Below are positions 63,083 through 64,000 of a DNA stretch of 64,000 bases, one piece after another. The DNA is from Neorhizobium petrolearium (lineage in GTDB: Bacteria; Pseudomonadota; Alphaproteobacteria; Rhizobiales; Rhizobiaceae): NCBI RefSeq assembly GCF_017873175.1, contig NZ_JAGGJW010000009.1:62001-126000 (forward strand). Reading direction: 5' to 3'. The notes beneath the pieces are model-generated. The model was given only the letters and a program-made list of their open reading frames with translations. It did no database searches and was not told the DNA's origin. The position numbers and the translations under genes were made by a program. How positions within the stretch are numbered: the stretch's first letter is position 1; every line of letters begins with the position of its first letter.

Positions 63083-64000
63083 AATGTATGAATATGCCGT
63101 CGCCTGGGAGTGGCTGAGCTTCGCCGCCCGCTGGTTCCATGTCATCACGGGGATCGCCTGGATCGGCTCCTCCTTCTATTTCATCGCACTCGACCTCGGC
63201 CTGGTGAAGCGCCCCCACCTGCCGGCCGGCGTCCATGGCGAGGAATGGCAGGTGCATGGCGGCGGTTTCTACCATGTCCAGAAATACCTGGTGGCACCGG
63301 CCGAAATGCCGGAACATCTCACCTGGTTCAAATACGAGAGCTATTTCACCTGGCTTTCCGGTTTCCTGATGCTCTGTATCGTCTATTACGGCGGTGCCGA
63401 CCTTTTCCTGATCGACCGCACGGTGATGGAGCTTGCGCCCTGGCAGGCGATCGCGCTCTCGCTCGCCTCGCTGGCGGTCGGCTGGATCTTCTACGACCAG
63501 CTCTGCAAATCGCCGATCGGCCGGAACACCTGGGGCCTGATGGCGGTGCTTTATGTGGCGCTGGTCGCCATGGCCTGGGGCTATACGCAGGTCTTCTCCG
63601 GCCGGGCCGCCTTCCTGCATCTCGGCGCCTTCACGGCGACAATCATGTCAGCCAACGTCTTCTTCATCATCATCCCGAACCAGAAGGTAGTGGTGGCGGA
63701 CCTGATCGCCGGCCGCACGCCCGATCCGAAATACGGCGTGATCGCCAAGCAGCGCTCGCTCCACAACAACTACCTGACGCTGCCCGTCATCTTCTTCATG
63801 CTGTCGAACCACTATCCGCTGGCCTTTGCGACCGCATTCAACTGGGTGATCGCGGCACTCGTCTTCCTGATGGGCGTGACGATAAGGCACTGGTTCAACA
63901 CGACCCATGCACGGAAGGGCAAGCCGACCTGGACCTGGCTGGTGACGGTGATCCTCTTCATCGCAATCATCTGGCTCTCGACCGTGCCGAAGGTGCTGAC
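63083..64000 (+). CDS. puuD: Urate oxidase/hydroxylase PuuD, N-terminal membrane part (cut by window edge)
   Basis: The 306 visible residues belong to PuuD (DUF989), a membrane protein that oxidises urate to 5-hydroxyisourate and passes electrons to a C-terminal cytochrome c domain. About eight hydrophobic segments are present. The conserved WFHVITGIAWIGSSFYFIALD is at the N-terminus, with VHGGGFYHVQKYLVAP soon after and FFIIIPNQKVVVADLIAGR in the middle. The cytochrome c part lies outside the window. GGGGAAG lies before ATG 63083. With xdhABC and adenine deaminase it completes a purine route to urate breakdown in this window. Confidence 0.93.

Noticed and set aside
1..64000. Search for CRISPR repeats, transposase genes, phage genes, rRNA and tRNA
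   Set aside because: No regularly spaced repeats, transposase motifs, long terminal inverted repeats or RNA gene folds were seen by reading. This is not a computed search.

Overview
The window comes from a chromosome of a Rhizobiaceae bacterium (Sinorhizobium/Ensifer, Rhizobium, Neorhizobium or a close relative). The evidence is high GC, gene content and specific homologues: a NolR-type regulator, a BacA/SbmA transporter, a choline transporter whose binding protein keeps all four aromatic residues of ChoX, the bdhA-xdhA-xdhB mixed operon known from Sinorhizobium meliloti, a RirA-type iron box and an Atu4866-type protein. I found no insertion sequence, prophage, CRISPR array, rRNA or tRNA. Assignments rest on reading the sequence and on remembered family features; no database search was run.

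Layout. 0-5 kb: start of fhs (cut by the window edge), a TonB-dependent heme-type receptor behind an iron box, and an unrecognised gene pair (secreted protein plus small membrane protein). 5-14 kb: putA with divergent putR, a LuxR-type regulator followed by a free-standing PAS protein, a DUF2333 pair, pseudoazurin behind an FNR/FixK box, tdk and an AhpD-like protein. 14-25 kb: choXWV, a HugZ-like protein, nolR, an omega-aminotransferase, an exported alpha/beta hydrolase divergent from a two-cysteine OhrR-like regulator with repeated operators, an orphan LivK, and an Lrp regulator divergent from a PLP enzyme. 25-36 kb: adenine deaminase, small proteins, AraC, alpha-glucosidase, a sugar kinase, OsmC, a GT4 glycosyltransferase, a probable 28-residue membrane microprotein, der with a TPR protein, and a polysaccharide deacetylase. 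36-44 kb: bacA, an MFS transporter, a methionine aminopeptidase, an LLM oxidoreductase and a LysR/PNPOx/NTF2-like cluster. 44-54 kb: an ECF42 sigma factor island. 49-53 kb also holds IalB and SH3 proteins, a D,D-carboxypeptidase and glpK. 54-64 kb: bdhA-xdhA-xdhB-GNAT-xdhC, two paralogous LysR genes each with a divergent DUF1127-like small gene, and the start of puuD (urate oxidation).

The strongest unexpected signal is a repeated promoter. The sequence TGTCGG-N17-CGTC, with exactly 17 bases between the elements, lies upstream of four units: the SRPBCC gene, the YCII/DGPF-ECF42 sigma operon, and two VOC-fold genes. It sits 24-54 bases before their start codons. This defines a local, autoregulated ECF42 regulon. 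Other regulatory signals read directly are the iron box, the FNR/FixK box, a NolR-like box at nolR, three ATTATYGCGAYA repeats in the hydrolase-OhrR intergenic region, and a 13-bp inverted repeat at the presumed 5' end of one ECF42-controlled transcript.

Functional themes are choline, proline and amino acid use, purine catabolism (adenine deaminase, xanthine dehydrogenase, urate oxidase), peroxide or thiol stress, iron, and envelope functions. This fits a soil or plant-associated heterotroph.
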